Of a DNA stretch of 64,000 nt, positions 22,923 to 34,401 are shown one piece after another (the first letter of the stretch is position 1; every line of letters begins with the position of its first letter). A program made the position numbers and the translations under genes. The notes below the pieces were generated by a model that worked only from the letters and a program-made list of their open reading frames with translations, made no database searches and was not told the DNA's origin. Source of the stretch: Lotus japonicus (lineage: Eukaryota > Streptophyta > Magnoliopsida > Fabales > Fabaceae); assembly GCF_012489685.1 (NCBI RefSeq), contig NC_080046.1:60936195-61000194 (forward strand), in the 5' to 3' direction.

Positions 22923-25694
22923 TCAATATGAAAAATTATAACTTATTAAATCTTGTGGAAAAAAATTGTTTGTACCCTTGAATTGAAGACTTGTTATTGT
23001 AGTTCTCAATACATTATCTCCAACTATTAATCTCAGCACTTTCACAAGATCATCACGGGAAACCTGCTTAACCTAAATTAGAATGGCATGATATATTAGA
23101 GACATTTAATCAATGAAGATAGACGAGAAAGAATTGGAGCATTTGAACAAACCTTGTATAGTTCATAATGTTCTCTTATAAGACTCATATCATTTGCATC
23201 AACCTTATCACTTAGAGCAGCGATAAGCATAGAAAAAGGCAGCCAAGGAGATTTCGGAATGTTTGGGGTCCTAGAAACCCTACTAGAAATTATTCCCTGA
23301 GGTATCTCATAGTCAAAAAAAGCTATTGATATAGGCATTTAAGATAAACATTATAGGCTTTAAAACCAAAACACAAATCTAAAAAGCACGAAACCCCAAC
23401 AAGTTGTTTATGAACACATGAATATGTTTATCAAGCAACTAACCTCGCACATAAAACACTAGAGGAAATTAAAAAAAATGAGTTTGTAAAACAATAATAT
23501 CTTAAAGAGCTGCATATTTTTAAGGTGAGATGAATTAAATGTACAAAATCACGGGAAAAAAATATGTACATGACTATATCTTTCAGATCAAGATAAATTA
23601 ATACGGATGAGGAAAAGATTTTAGATGAAAAGAACAATTCAGAAAATGGTATTAACATTGCCTTTGAAAGCTTGAAAAAACATAAAATGCAAAACTCATC
23701 AACAAGTAACTTACATTATCAACCAAAGATGCTGACTCCAATAAGCCACTACAACCATGACCATAAGAATTGGCCCCAAAAAGATTTTTATCTCCCACAA
23801 TTCCATAAAAATGGCCTGTAAAAAAGCATCATATATTACTATATAAACTGAATTTGTTTTTCTGCTGCTAAGTGATTTGGTTTAGTTTTGCTTTTGGTTC
23901 CCTTGCTTGTGGTTACATTTTTTCTCTTGTATCTATTTTTTTTATTTGGGTTTTGTGTTTTGTTTGAATTCAATTTGACTTATAAAAAAACAACAACTTA
24001 CTTAGCAGTAAGTGTATATATATATATATATATATATATGACTGAGTATTTCGTTGAATCAAAGAGAAGTAAATTATTTTTGCTGACAAGCCAAATAAAA
24101 ATTAATGGAGAGCGCAAGAGGTATTTCAATCCATCAAAAAATAATAGATCTGGAAAAAATCAAAAGCAAGTCGAATCAACCAGAGTAAAGTGATCAATCT
24201 ACAGAATATGAGAGTGAGAGAGAGAGTCCAACCACAAGTAGATAAAAGTGTATTGATGTAACTCAATTTCTTAATGCCGAAATCTTTGAGAACTTTTTCA
24301 TCCAATTAAATGGGAACAATGAACTATAGATATCAATCAGTTTGTCTTTGATCAACTTTTGTTGAGTACTCATTAGGTAATATCAAAATGTGTAACTTAT
24401 TTATGCTAAGAAAACATATGTCCAAAACATATATCAACAAAAAAAGTACCGAAGGAAATATAAAAATAAATTAAAGGAACAATGTTTACCTTTAGCATCC
24501 TCATTGACCTTAAAACTAATAATAAATTCTGGATAAATATGAGTATTTATGTTCATATTCCATACTATTAGTATTTTGGGCTTTGGATGTCATCAACCCC
24601 GTTATCATATTTAGAGCTGATAGGTTGAAATTGACGAGTTCCGGTGTCAATGCTAGGATGAAGAAGCTCCATGTTCCCCATTATTACATGACAAAGGATT
24701 AAGTGTCTAACACCATATTTGTCGATATCACAATAGCGTGCACTGTAAATATGGAAAAATCAAATATTATTATTAGTGTGTAAAAGATTTTATTTTCAAA
24801 TTAATTAGATCATATGAAAACTAACCTGGCATAAGGGCAAGTAACAGCTGCCAGAAGAACACCGGTGCTGTATGTGCAATTGGTTGCAGATAGCATACAA
24901 TACCCAAGTCCACACTCCATCATTGTAGATAATTCTTCTTCAGAAAAAGAAAGCCAAGCATATCGAACATTAGCATCCCCATGAATTTTTTTTGTAATTC
25001 CAACCTGTGTTTGGAATAGCTCCAACCGGGCTTGCGTTGATGCACCTGAGCAACGATATGTCTCAACTATCACAAAATCAGTGCTTGAAAAAGTACTCAT
25101 TCCATGGAGGAACAGCTCTCGCACAAAACCCAAACTCAATTTCCCATGTATAGATTCAATGTAAGAAACTAAACCTAACTCACCAACATATCCACAATCC
25201 ATTATATTCATCCTATTTACAACTTTTACTTGAGAATCCTTAACTAAGGCATTGGACTCTCCACTACACTCTCTCAACTTAATTTCATCAACCCCATTCA
25301 CTTTGATTTCAACATGTAATTTCATATCATCTTGTTCAAATATATAAGATTCTTCATCATAAGCGGCATGTACTTCAGGAAAAAAGCAGTCCCTTGCCTC
25401 ATCAATCCAAGAAATGGGTTGTTGAAATCCAGTTTTCAAGTCCACCTGACACATGTGTAAAAAATCCAGCATAAGATCACGACCATTTAAACATATTTCC
25501 ACGATTGACTTTTTTATTTCAAAATCATTCTTAACCAAGTCAACAACGTCTTTAGGATAGTCAAACCATTCACCATTATTGTAGAACATCACACGTTTAG
25601 GTCTTTCACTTTTCTTATAGTTCAAATAATAGCTAAGATAGGAATTTCCACTACATACGAGGACCAACAATTGTGCTTTTGCTTTCACAATCAT
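22923..25694 (-). pseudogene. RCD1/SRO-type inactive PARP gene (unit A), frameshifted
   Basis: RCD1/SRO proteins are plant nuclear regulators of stress and cell death that bind transcription factors through the RST domain. Exon 1 (25694-24826) encodes a WWE domain (RPKRVMFYNNGEWFDYPKDVV) and most of a PARP-like domain (FLHGMSTFSSTDFVIVETYR, GLGYCMLSATNC). Exon 2 is at 24742-24490, exon 3 at 23815-23715, exon 4 at about 23330-23153 and exon 5 at 23072-22923. Exons 4 and 5 encode the RST domain ([34 protein letters not shown]). Splice sites are GT-AG throughout. Exon 2 is one base shorter than in unit B, giving a stop at 24568-24570, so the end of the PARP-like domain and RST are lost. The N-terminus upstream of 25694 is uncertain. 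The architecture is complete otherwise. Confidence 0.85.
24013..24040. repeat. (TA)n microsatellite, unit A SRO intron 2
   Basis: About 14 TA units. The equivalent place in unit B (62248-62325) has (TA)n followed by about a dozen GTAT units, so this locus has grown and changed since the duplication. Confidence 0.9.
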
Positions 25695-25879
25695 CCAATC
25701 TCATTTTGTTGGCAATGTTGCTTGTTAGAGTTCAAATTGCACACGCCCTGCACACAAAAAAATCTCAGTTATGGTATTGTAATTTAATACTATAAAAAAT
25801 TGAAAATAATAATAATAATAATAATATAATAATAGCACTTCACAAAATTTAAAAAACAAGGCTAAAGGAGTGACCAACC

Positions 25880-26700
25880 CGAGCCAAATGCACCCTTTGA
25901 AAAATCAAAACAAAAACCAAATATTTCAACACTATCAACCAGTTTTCCATAGCAAAATCATCCCAAAGAAGTGACAAGGAAAAAACAAAAAAAAAATAAC
26001 TAGACTCCAATTTATTGAACTGAAGCCAAAAAAAAAGAGTTCGACAAGAAAATTTGGAAAAACTTAAGAAATCACTCAAATTTTGAATGAAAATAAAAAT
26101 TAAGAAGACTTCAGGAAAAAAATTCCCACACTATATATGTATTAAGTATTAACACTGCTTTCCATAGTGAAATCAAACCCGAAGGAATCATGAAAATGAA
26201 AGAAAAAATGGGTTCAGACTTCAGACACGGAACAACTAAAGCTTAATTACTTTAATCAACTAAACTCAAGCATCGAGTCAAAAAATTAAATCGACACAAA
26301 AAATTTGCAAAACACAATAAGTTACTCAAACTATGAAAGGAAAAAGCCTGAAATGAAAAAATAGAAAAGGCTTTGGGAAAAATATTCTCAAAAGAATCCC
26401 GCAGTATGTATCAACACTGCTTTCCATAGTGAAATCATCCCCGAAAAATTGACAGAAAATAAATGAAAAAAGTGGTTCAATCACATAGAATACCAGAAAC
26501 CAACTCAAATCTCTTGAACTCAAGCCCAAACCAGAAAATGAAATTGACACCAAAAAATGAAAAACACAAGAACTGACTCAAACTTTCAATGGAAAAAGAA
26601 TGGAATGAAAAAACAGAGATGGCTTCAAAATTATACCTAAGCATCAAAACACAGAAACAAACACAAAGAGTAAACCCAGACAAACCTTTCACTGATTCTC
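25880..26700 (-). repeat. Three imperfect direct repeats upstream of the unit A SRO gene
   Basis: A segment containing tttccatag followed by tgaaatca recurs at 25944, 26159 and 26421, so the spacing is about 215 and 262 bp. Each copy also carries a similar stretch around actcaaa, tgaaa and ggaaaaa. Read on the minus strand this is the 5' leader or promoter side of the SRO gene. Several short open frames here are repeats of each other and are not genes. Confidence 0.7.
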
Positions 26701-26761
26701 TCTTTTACATGCATTTTTCGAATAGAGATCTCTATTTATAAAAAAAATCATAATGTGAGAC

Positions 26762-26850
26762 CAGTGACGGATCCAGAAAGTTTCACTCGTAGAGGCAAAA
26801 TATACATATAAGTTTGGAATATTAAAAGACAAAACATACTACTATTAAAC

Positions 26851-26882
<32 letters not shown>

Positions 26883-27832
26883 CATAATTATATTCTATAT
26901 ATAAGTTTTCAAATTCTAGAAATACATCATATAATTTTGTCAAGTTTTAAACACTTTAAAATATGTCTTTCTCTATTTCAATTTTTTTTAATTATTAAAG
27001 TTAAAAATTAACATAAAATTAATTGAATTTATGGGTCATAACATACCATATTCCTCATAAAATATATCAATACTAAAATAATTTAAATGCATTCATAGAA
27101 AAAAAAATCAAAGAAATAAAAAGTTTCAACACAAATAAATGAATTAATTGAAAATTATTTTTAATGATTTTGGAAAAAGATAAACAAAAATCAAGACAGA
27201 TGACTTCTACTAGAATGACAAAGTCAATATTAAAATCAAATAGGAGGAAAAGAAAACGATAAATTAGAATATTGAAAATAAGGGTTGTCTAAATCACTCA
27301 AAGTAAATAGGCTTAAATGCACTGTTGGACCCCCAAGTTTATATTTTTTGCGATTGTTGACCCTGATCTTATTTTTCTACGAATGGAGACCCAAATCTTT
27401 CAAAATGTTGCACAGTTTACCCTTCCGTCCAAATCCGTCAAAAACTTGACGGAACCCACTTACCTGACCTTCCGACGGAAGGGTAAACGATGCAACATTT
27501 TGAAAGATTAGGGTCTCCATTCAAACTAAAAATAAGATCAGGGTCAACAATCGCAAAAAATGTAAACTTGAGGGTCCAAAAGTGCATTTAAGCCATTTTT
27601 CTTAAATCCCCCTTTTATCCACGTGGAAGGCCATATCAGCGTGTTCCGTCAAGTTTTTGACGGATTTGGACGGAAGGGTAAACGGTGCAGTGTTTTGAAA
27701 GAATAGGGTTCCCATTCGTAGAAAAAAAATATAAGGGTTGACAATTGCAAAAAGTTAAAACATCAGGGTCCAAAAGTGCATTTAAGCCAAGTAAATATTA
27801 GGTAAAACTATTACTACGTACTATATGCTTAG
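26762..27832. repeat. Decayed dispersed repeat, first tandem copy
   Basis: This unit starts gtgacggatccagaaag, has an (AT)n tract at about 26860 and ends tatatgcttagg. A second copy begins at once at 27833 with gtgacagatccagaaag and resumes at 48695. The copy is interrupted by a MITE at 27309-27788. The element family is not recognised. The start motif and the mixed-repeat context suggest an old transposon. Confidence 0.75.
27309..27788. mobile_element. Foldback MULE-type MITE with 9-bp target duplication
   Basis: Terminal inverted repeats start ggcttaaatgcact and continue ttggaccc on both sides. The flanks repeat aagtaaata (27300-27308 and 27789-27797), the 9-bp size typical of Mutator-like elements. 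The interior is a near palindrome centred at about 27450, plus a third partial arm with its own ggcttaaatgcac end near 27593. No transposase is present. Confidence 0.85.
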
Positions 27833-27935
27833 GCAGTGACAGATCCAGAAAGTTTCACTCGTGAGGGAAAAATATACATATAAGTTTGGAATATTAAAAG
27901 ACAAAACATACTACTATTAAACATATATATATATA
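27833..27935. repeat. Decayed dispersed repeat, second copy, left piece
   Basis: It matches 26762-26862 up to the (AT)n tract, where it breaks off at 27935. The rest of the copy resumes at about 48695, across roughly 20.8 kb of insertions. Confidence 0.8.
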
Positions 27936-28153
27936 CTAGTGTTTTTTACCCGCGCGTTGCATGGGGAATACATCTATTATATTTGATAGGTCAATTAATA
28001 CCTTGATCATTAAAAATATAATAAACAACTAATGAAATAGAAGAGTATGAAATGATGAGCAAAGTGGACAAAAAGTCTTAAATTAAAACCCTTGTTGCAT
28101 AGATTGAACTTCGTACAATTGAATAACTAATAAAAAAATTGGTTAACCAAATC

Positions 28154-31100
28154 TGTAACACCCCGATTTCGGTGGCGTCACTTTAGTAACCAAAAAGAAA
28201 GTTTAAACGGAAAAACGTGAATATATTTTTTTTCGATAATAGAACCAAAGACTGAAAGAAATAAACTCCCAACAAAAGATAACAGAACTAATGTATAATA
28301 TAAATACAGCCCCCGCTGTAAGTAGCAACCTCGTCACGAGTAACCTCCAGTGACGGAAAGTAGAAAAGTGTAACGCCCGTAGGCAAAATGTACAATCCCA
28401 AAAGGATAGGCCAAGTGTCAGCAACACAAGCCCTCAAAATACGAATAAGTCAGAGCTATGACACTAACACCCAACCTTAGTAGACTCTAAACACCCATCC
28501 CATATACTTCCATCATCGACTCTCATCTGGTCATGCATGAAATCCGGGTCCACGTTGAAGGCTCAGTAGTAGTCATTTCGCTCCGGGTCTTCCCCGAACG
28601 ACGAAGAATCACGAAGGAATCCATCGACGACATCTGACAAAAAAGGCATACATAGCCCCCCAAACACAGGTAGCACGTGCAAGGGTCAACTTACGGAATA
28701 TAGTATAGAGAATACAAGACAACAGGTAAAGTATAAGGGGTATATATATATATATATATATATTGCTTGTATACATATAAGTTCTGCATTGTCTACCCTA
28801 AGGTTTAAACATAGCATGTTATCAAATCTCTAACACAATTCAATCATCAAGCACATAACGATATTTATCAACATCTACTCATCAAAACACATAACGATGT
28901 TTATCAACCTCAACTCATCCAAATCCCAACGAATATAATTAGAGTGCATGATATGTCAATGCAACGTCAATCTCGACGATTTTGGAAGAAGTAGGCTGGG
29001 CACGATCGAGTCGGTCCTAACACTGGCATTGTGTCGACCATAACCCTCGAGTGTCACTTACAACCTTGATATAGTCGGATAAGTCCTAACCCTGCGGGTC
29101 GACTTTTCCCTCCGCTATGCCCGACAATCAACAGGTCGATCCTAACCTCACGGTCGATCATATCCCCCGTCGATGTCCGAATTACCCGAAGGTATAAACT
29201 GTACCCGAAGGCATAAACTGTACCCGAAGGCATAAACTGTATCTCATGATGATCTCCAAATCATCCGACTCATCTCCATCCGATGGTCAAAACTGCTCAA
29301 CGAGCAAGAGTATCAACATACTCGGAAACTATCAATTTCCCGGACTTATCCCCCGGATAGCCCAACAACACAGCTGCTACAACAGCACAAGAGTATCGAC
29401 ATACTCAAAACTTATCAATCTGCTCAACACTTGGATCCGACGACACTTCTCGTTTTCCAAAACTAAGATTTGCATCCACAGCTTCCTTTCGAGTTTATTA
29501 TCTTTATTAGAAGATTTAGAGGTTGTTTAATGTTTTATGAGTTTTTCTTCACAAAATAATATCCTTTTAATCTTATCGCAAACCCTATAAGTTCTCGGGA
29601 TCTCCAAATCCCAAATGACTCCAGAGAATGTCTCGATCCATCATAACCATAACAAGGCCCGAATCTCATTCGTCCTATCAAACTTTCTCAAAACTCTCAA
29701 AATAAAATCGGCATGACCTGCCCGCTATTCTCACTATTCAGAATCTCAGATTTCATTGCAAACGCATAATTAACTCAGCACAATCAACCAACATGTCATA
29801 TATCAACATATTATGCAATAACCACGTAACACTTAGCATATAAAGCATGCATCACACATCCTAAATTACCCACATAGCACATAGCATGTGATTCACTCTC
29901 AAAAACATTCAGTAGATGAATCATCTACATTGTCAGCCGAAGCCTCAGAAAACATTTTTCCAATCAACCACACACAAGTGCATAAACAGTAAATCAATGT
30001 CGAAAGCATCGACCCTAAGCATTAACTAATAAGGTAAGTTGCCCTTACCTATAGTTATTCCAGCGTTCTCCTCAATCGTTCCTTCACAACCAGCTCCTTG
30101 TTCTTCAGAGAATTCCTCAAAAGCACCTTTTGAGTTAAACCACAGAATTTCTATCAAAATCTATCGAAAACTAAGCTATCAATGCTCACTAAGGTTACCC
30201 GAAGTAATACATACTCCGAGGTACGATAATCTAGCGCGAAAGGACAAGTTTTTGAAAAAGAAATTTTCCTCCTTTCCCCTCTATAGCTCTCGGCCACTAT
30301 TCACAAATAGGAGGGTCGATTTTTCTTCGATCAAACTTGGTTCCTATGCTATCATTAGCCGTAACTAAGGGTATTCTAAACACGGAAAAATTATCGGATC
30401 AAAAACTGTCGCAGGGGTATTTTGGTCATGATTTTTAACTTAGAATTTCAAAACTGAAATCCTAAAAAGCAAATTGGATGGGGACGTCACCAACAACGTT
30501 TATGACAACTAATCCTACTAGCACTAAGCTAAGGCGATAGTTTTCAGCCCAAAGGACGAAGCTTTGCCCCAAAATGGGTATTTGATGCAAAGATTGATTC
30601 CGGCGGAATTTCGGCGACATTACGGAAAAACTAATCCGACAGAAGTGCTCTTGGGCATGTAGGGAAGATGTTTAGACAGAGAAATCAAGCTATTTGAACA
30701 ATTTTCCAAAAACCTCAAAACTTTGAACTCAGAAAAGTCTAGAGAAAAGCTATGGAAAAGACGATCAGAGGTAAGGATTAGCGACTATACCTCGATACCT
30801 TGAAGTAGCAACTGTCGAATCAACGATCAAGCAAGTAATGAAGAAAATCTCTTCTCCTCCTCCCCTATGCAAACTCGCGGCCTCCTTGGATGAAAATGGG
30901 TAATTTTTGTGATATTTTCTCATTTCTTGGCTATATATAGAGGTTGGCAAAACGCGGTAAAATGAAAGTTTCGCGAATCTGATTTTTCCAGCGTCATTCT
31001 CCGTGAATTCTAAGATATGTTTTGGCGAAAGAATTCCAAAACTAAAAAGAGGTTTCCTTGTATTTTTGGCAACTAATGCAAAGTCGGTGTAAAACTATTT

Positions 31101-31644
31101 TACCCGATAAGTTGCTTTTTGCATCGAATGTCGGAATAGAAAATTTCCTTCTGAAGAAAGATTGAAATCATCAAGAGAAATGGGTGTACGCGTGTGGAAT
31201 CTTCATTTGATGCTCTGAATAGAAAAAGTCTTCATTGTCGGGTGATTCTAGGGTTTTGAAATACCAGGGTTTTAGTTTCGGCAAACTTCCGATGATTGGA
31301 ATCGGACGTTCGTAGATTCTAGGGTTTCGCCTCGAAACGATTGTCATATGAGGAATAAGAGAAGTTCTAACATTTCTCTGAAGAATTTTGGAACTAAATC
31401 CTACAGTGTTCCAAGGGTGGAACATAGTCTTTTCCTAAGGTTCTGGTCCTAGGTTTAAGCGAATCGATCGTGCTATACCTTTTATCGATTCTAATGCAAT
31501 CCTTAGACTTTTCCTGAACTTTCTCCTTCATAAATTTATTTCATTTGGTAAACTCTTGTTCAGGTTTCCCTTCACGATTCATCAACCCTAATCGTGAATA
31601 AGAATTTATTCACTTGGTATAAACTGAAAAACTTGGGCCTTACA
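28154..31644 (+). mobile_element. Solo LTR, 3.5 kb, probably of a Ty3/Gypsy chromovirus (Tekay-like)
   Basis: It starts TGTAACACCCCGATTTCGG, ends CTTGGGCCTTACA and is flanked by the 5-bp duplication aaatc (28149-28153 and 31645-31649). The TG...CA ends with target duplication define a complete LTR. No internal domain (PBS, gag, pol) is present, so unequal recombination between two LTRs must have removed it. The starting bases are typical of long LTRs of legume Tekay chromoviruses, but that family name is an inference. It holds short repeats (aaggcataaactgtaccc at 29190-29245) and a (TA)n tract at 28740-28764. Confidence 0.85.
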
Positions 31645-31649
31645 AAATC

Positions 31650-33258
31650 TCAAATTATGAAAAACATATTAGGGGATGTGGTTTAATGATGGCTAATAAA
31701 CAATAGCTGATTTAATCTACAATGAAAAAAAGAGAAAAGATTCTTTATGTACGTGATTATGCGAGTTCATTTTTTACACAATAAAATAAACTAAGTTTGA
31801 CCCATATCAACATGAAGTCGTTTCACATTCTTCATGAGCCTAAAGACAATAACACAAATTATAGATATGAAGAATCACCAATAAAGCATTCAGAACACAT
31901 TTTAATCTTAGAAAAAAAAGAATGTACCGCGAAATTTGTTATTGTATTTGATACATTAATTAATACTTAATGAAGGTACTTTCTTGTTAAAATATATTTC
32001 TTCCCGTATGAGAATTTAACTCCTATAATAATTTGTACAAAAAAATTAAAGTGGACTATATTATTTGTAGTAAAAATTTAACATCAAACTATATTATATT
32101 ATGTTTTTCTTGTAACAAAAAAAGATTCCGATGGAATCTTATTAACATTTATTTTTATGTAGAAGTATTTTCATGTAAAATATTCTTCCTATATATAAAA
32201 GTTTTTAGGCTCTTTCTAATACATTTAGATTCAGCTTCTCCTTACTCTCAGGATGCCTGAAAGTCTTTTCTCATGTCTATCTGGTGGGTAATATCGATGA
32301 AGATGATGACACCCACCATACCTTGCTTGCTTCAAGGTCGATCTCTTGTATCCTCCTCCTGCTGAAGACTTTAAGAGTAAACCTTGCCATTCCAACTTTC
32401 ATCGATCGAGTTTCAGTTGTTTTTTCTGTTGATCCAGGTGAGAAAGCTTACTAAGGCAACCTCTGCTTTTGTCTATCTCCCAATATAAGAAGCATGTTGC
32501 TTTGCTCTTATAGTAGTACTAATGGGCGTACTTTAGAACAAATTTCTAGCGCAGGTCTTGACAGTTTGGAACTGAAAGGTTTGGTTCGTTAATAATATCT
32601 AGTAGTTTCATCATGCTATTCTTCTTTTGAGCTTGTTGTACTTACCGGAGCATTTTTGCGATAAAAAAATTCAGAATAGTAAAGCAATCGTAGTATGCTC
32701 CCTTTACTTGCTCTAGTGCTCAAGTGATAGTTGAGTGCATACTGTTTGCATCTGAATTATATATAAAAGACTATTAAAAACAACTACTTAATTCTCCATT
32801 ACAAAGAATATCCATTACATCAGAACCTAATTATTATTTTTCAGTGACATAAGTGTCGAAAATAATAGTAATGAAAATTTCGAATGGTGAGAAAATTTCG
32901 AATGGTGTAGTTTTTTCTCAATCAGGGCACATGTGGCAAATAGGGCCAAGGTGGAAAAGCTGATGTGTAAATTATTAAATGAGAATTAATAGGTGGAAAA
33001 GCTGACGTGCAAATAATTAAGTGAGAATTAATCTCGGAGCGACACGTCACTAACTTGGCCTGTGAGGGCGACACGCCATGCTAGAAGTTGTTCTTAGACG
33101 ATTTTGTGGGGGTGGTTCCGTTCAGTGGAGAGATGAGATGAAAATTGCATGGAGGAGATGAATTCCATGGAGGAGATAGTGGAGGTAGGCAGAGTTTTAA
33201 GAGGGTTTTTGATGATGAGATGTATTATTGATTTAAATCACTTATCACAGATTTTATA
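31650..33258. other. Helitron interior without a recognised gene
   Basis: No gene can be supported. The stretch 32240-32470 has a more balanced composition and splice-like signals. It could be a captured host gene fragment, but I do not recognise it. Confidence 0.35.
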
Positions 33259-33730
33259 TTAAGATAAAATCATGAAATAAACAACATAAAGCCTAATCAA
33301 ATCTAAAATTTAAAAATGTACTAAATAAATATAGATAAAAACTATCAAAATCTAGCAAATCACAATAAAAACTCATAAAATCCGGAATTAATTAAAAATC
33401 CGAAAATTCAATAAAAATACCATAAAAAATTATTAATACTCTAAAAATAAATAATAATATAAATTAAGATAAAATACATAAATAAACAACATAAATCCTA
33501 ATCAAATCTAAAATTTAAAAATGTACTAAATAAAAATAGATAAAAACTATCAAAATCTAACAAATCACAATAAAAACTCATAAAATCCGGAATTAATTAA
33601 AAATCCGATAATTCAATAAAAATATCATAAAAATTAATTAATACTCTAAAAATAAATCAAAAATAAATTAAGATAAAATCAAGAAATAAAAAATCTAAAT
33701 CCTAATCAAATCTAAAATTTAAAAATGTAT
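33259..33730. repeat. Two to three copies of a ~200-bp direct repeat inside the Helitron
   Basis: The segment aagataaaat followed by aatcaaatctaaaatttaaa starts at 33261, 33476 and 33670; the third copy is partial. All copies are very AT-rich. The flanking aatcagggcacatgtggcaa block also occurs twice (about 32922 and 33764), so the repeat lies between two related Helitron subterminal blocks. Confidence 0.8.
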
Positions 33731-33983
33731 TTTTTTATTAAGGAGAAATAAGGTAAGGAAAAATCAGGGCACATGTGGCAAGTGGGGCCAAGGAGAAAGA
33801 GCTTACATGTAAAATATTAGGTGAGAATTAATCTGGGAGCGGCACGTCACTAACTTGGCATGTTAGAGCGACACGTCATGCTAGAAGTTGTTCTTTTCTA
33901 ATATATATATATATATATCAAGGTGGCGTCCTACTTCTCTTAATCCTCTTCTCATCCCCCTCCTTCTGCTTCCGAACCCCTCT

Positions 33984-33996
33984 TGGTATCAGAGCC
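33984..33996 (+). promoter_or_regulatory. Primer binding site (initiator Met-tRNA) of the endogenous pararetrovirus
   Basis: TGGTATCAGAGCC is the complement of the 3' end of plant initiator tRNA-Met, the minus-strand primer site of Caulimoviridae. It lies 406 bp before the first long ORF, after about 65 bp of upstream leader. Confidence 0.85.
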
Positions 33997-34401
33997 TGAT
34001 GGGGAAGTAGGAACATGTTAATTAAGTTAGATATAAGTTGTTTATCTGCTTTGTTCTTACATAATTAAGCACTATTATGGAAACGGATCCAGACTGGTAG
34101 TACACTTTTGAACTAAACTAAAATGAAAACCTTTTGAAGATCTTCTAGGATTATTACTATTCAGACTTATGATCATATCTGCAGCGGAGGCATTAAGGCA
34201 GTAAGTCCCTGTGTGGCAGTAAGTCTATATTTGGGCCATACTGCAGGTATGATATGTTATTTCTGAATAGTATTAATGTCCTTGTTTAGTTTCTTTTTGT
34301 GGTGGCTTAAGTCTGATCCAGATCTATACTGCTCAACTATTAAGAACAACGCAGAGCGTAACTTATATTTCTAATTTACTTATCTGTTTCTATAGAACCA
34401 G

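Larger units (their letters stand above)
27936..33918 (-). mobile_element. Non-autonomous Helitron carrying a solo LTR
   Basis: Read on the minus strand, the left end is a GC-rich hairpin (27949-27966), 13 bases, then CTAG at 27936-27939, followed by T. This is the classical Helitron 3' terminus. The right end lies in an (AT)n tract at about 33900-33918, preceded by subterminal sequence with gacacgtcatgctagaagttgttctt, which also occurs at about 33070-33100. No Rep gene is present. The 5' terminus is not exact. A 3.5-kb solo LTR sits inside. Small open frames between 31650 and 33260 are not supported as genes. Confidence 0.55.

Noticed and set aside
23888..24193. 101-codon open frame in the unit A SRO intron
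   Set aside because: It reads through a (TA)n microsatellite in an intron, and the unit B counterpart is changed by a different repeat.
33984..33996. Primer site of an LTR retrotransposon
   Set aside because: No LTR precedes it and the coding content downstream is movement/coat/RT-RNase H without integrase, which fits a pararetrovirus.
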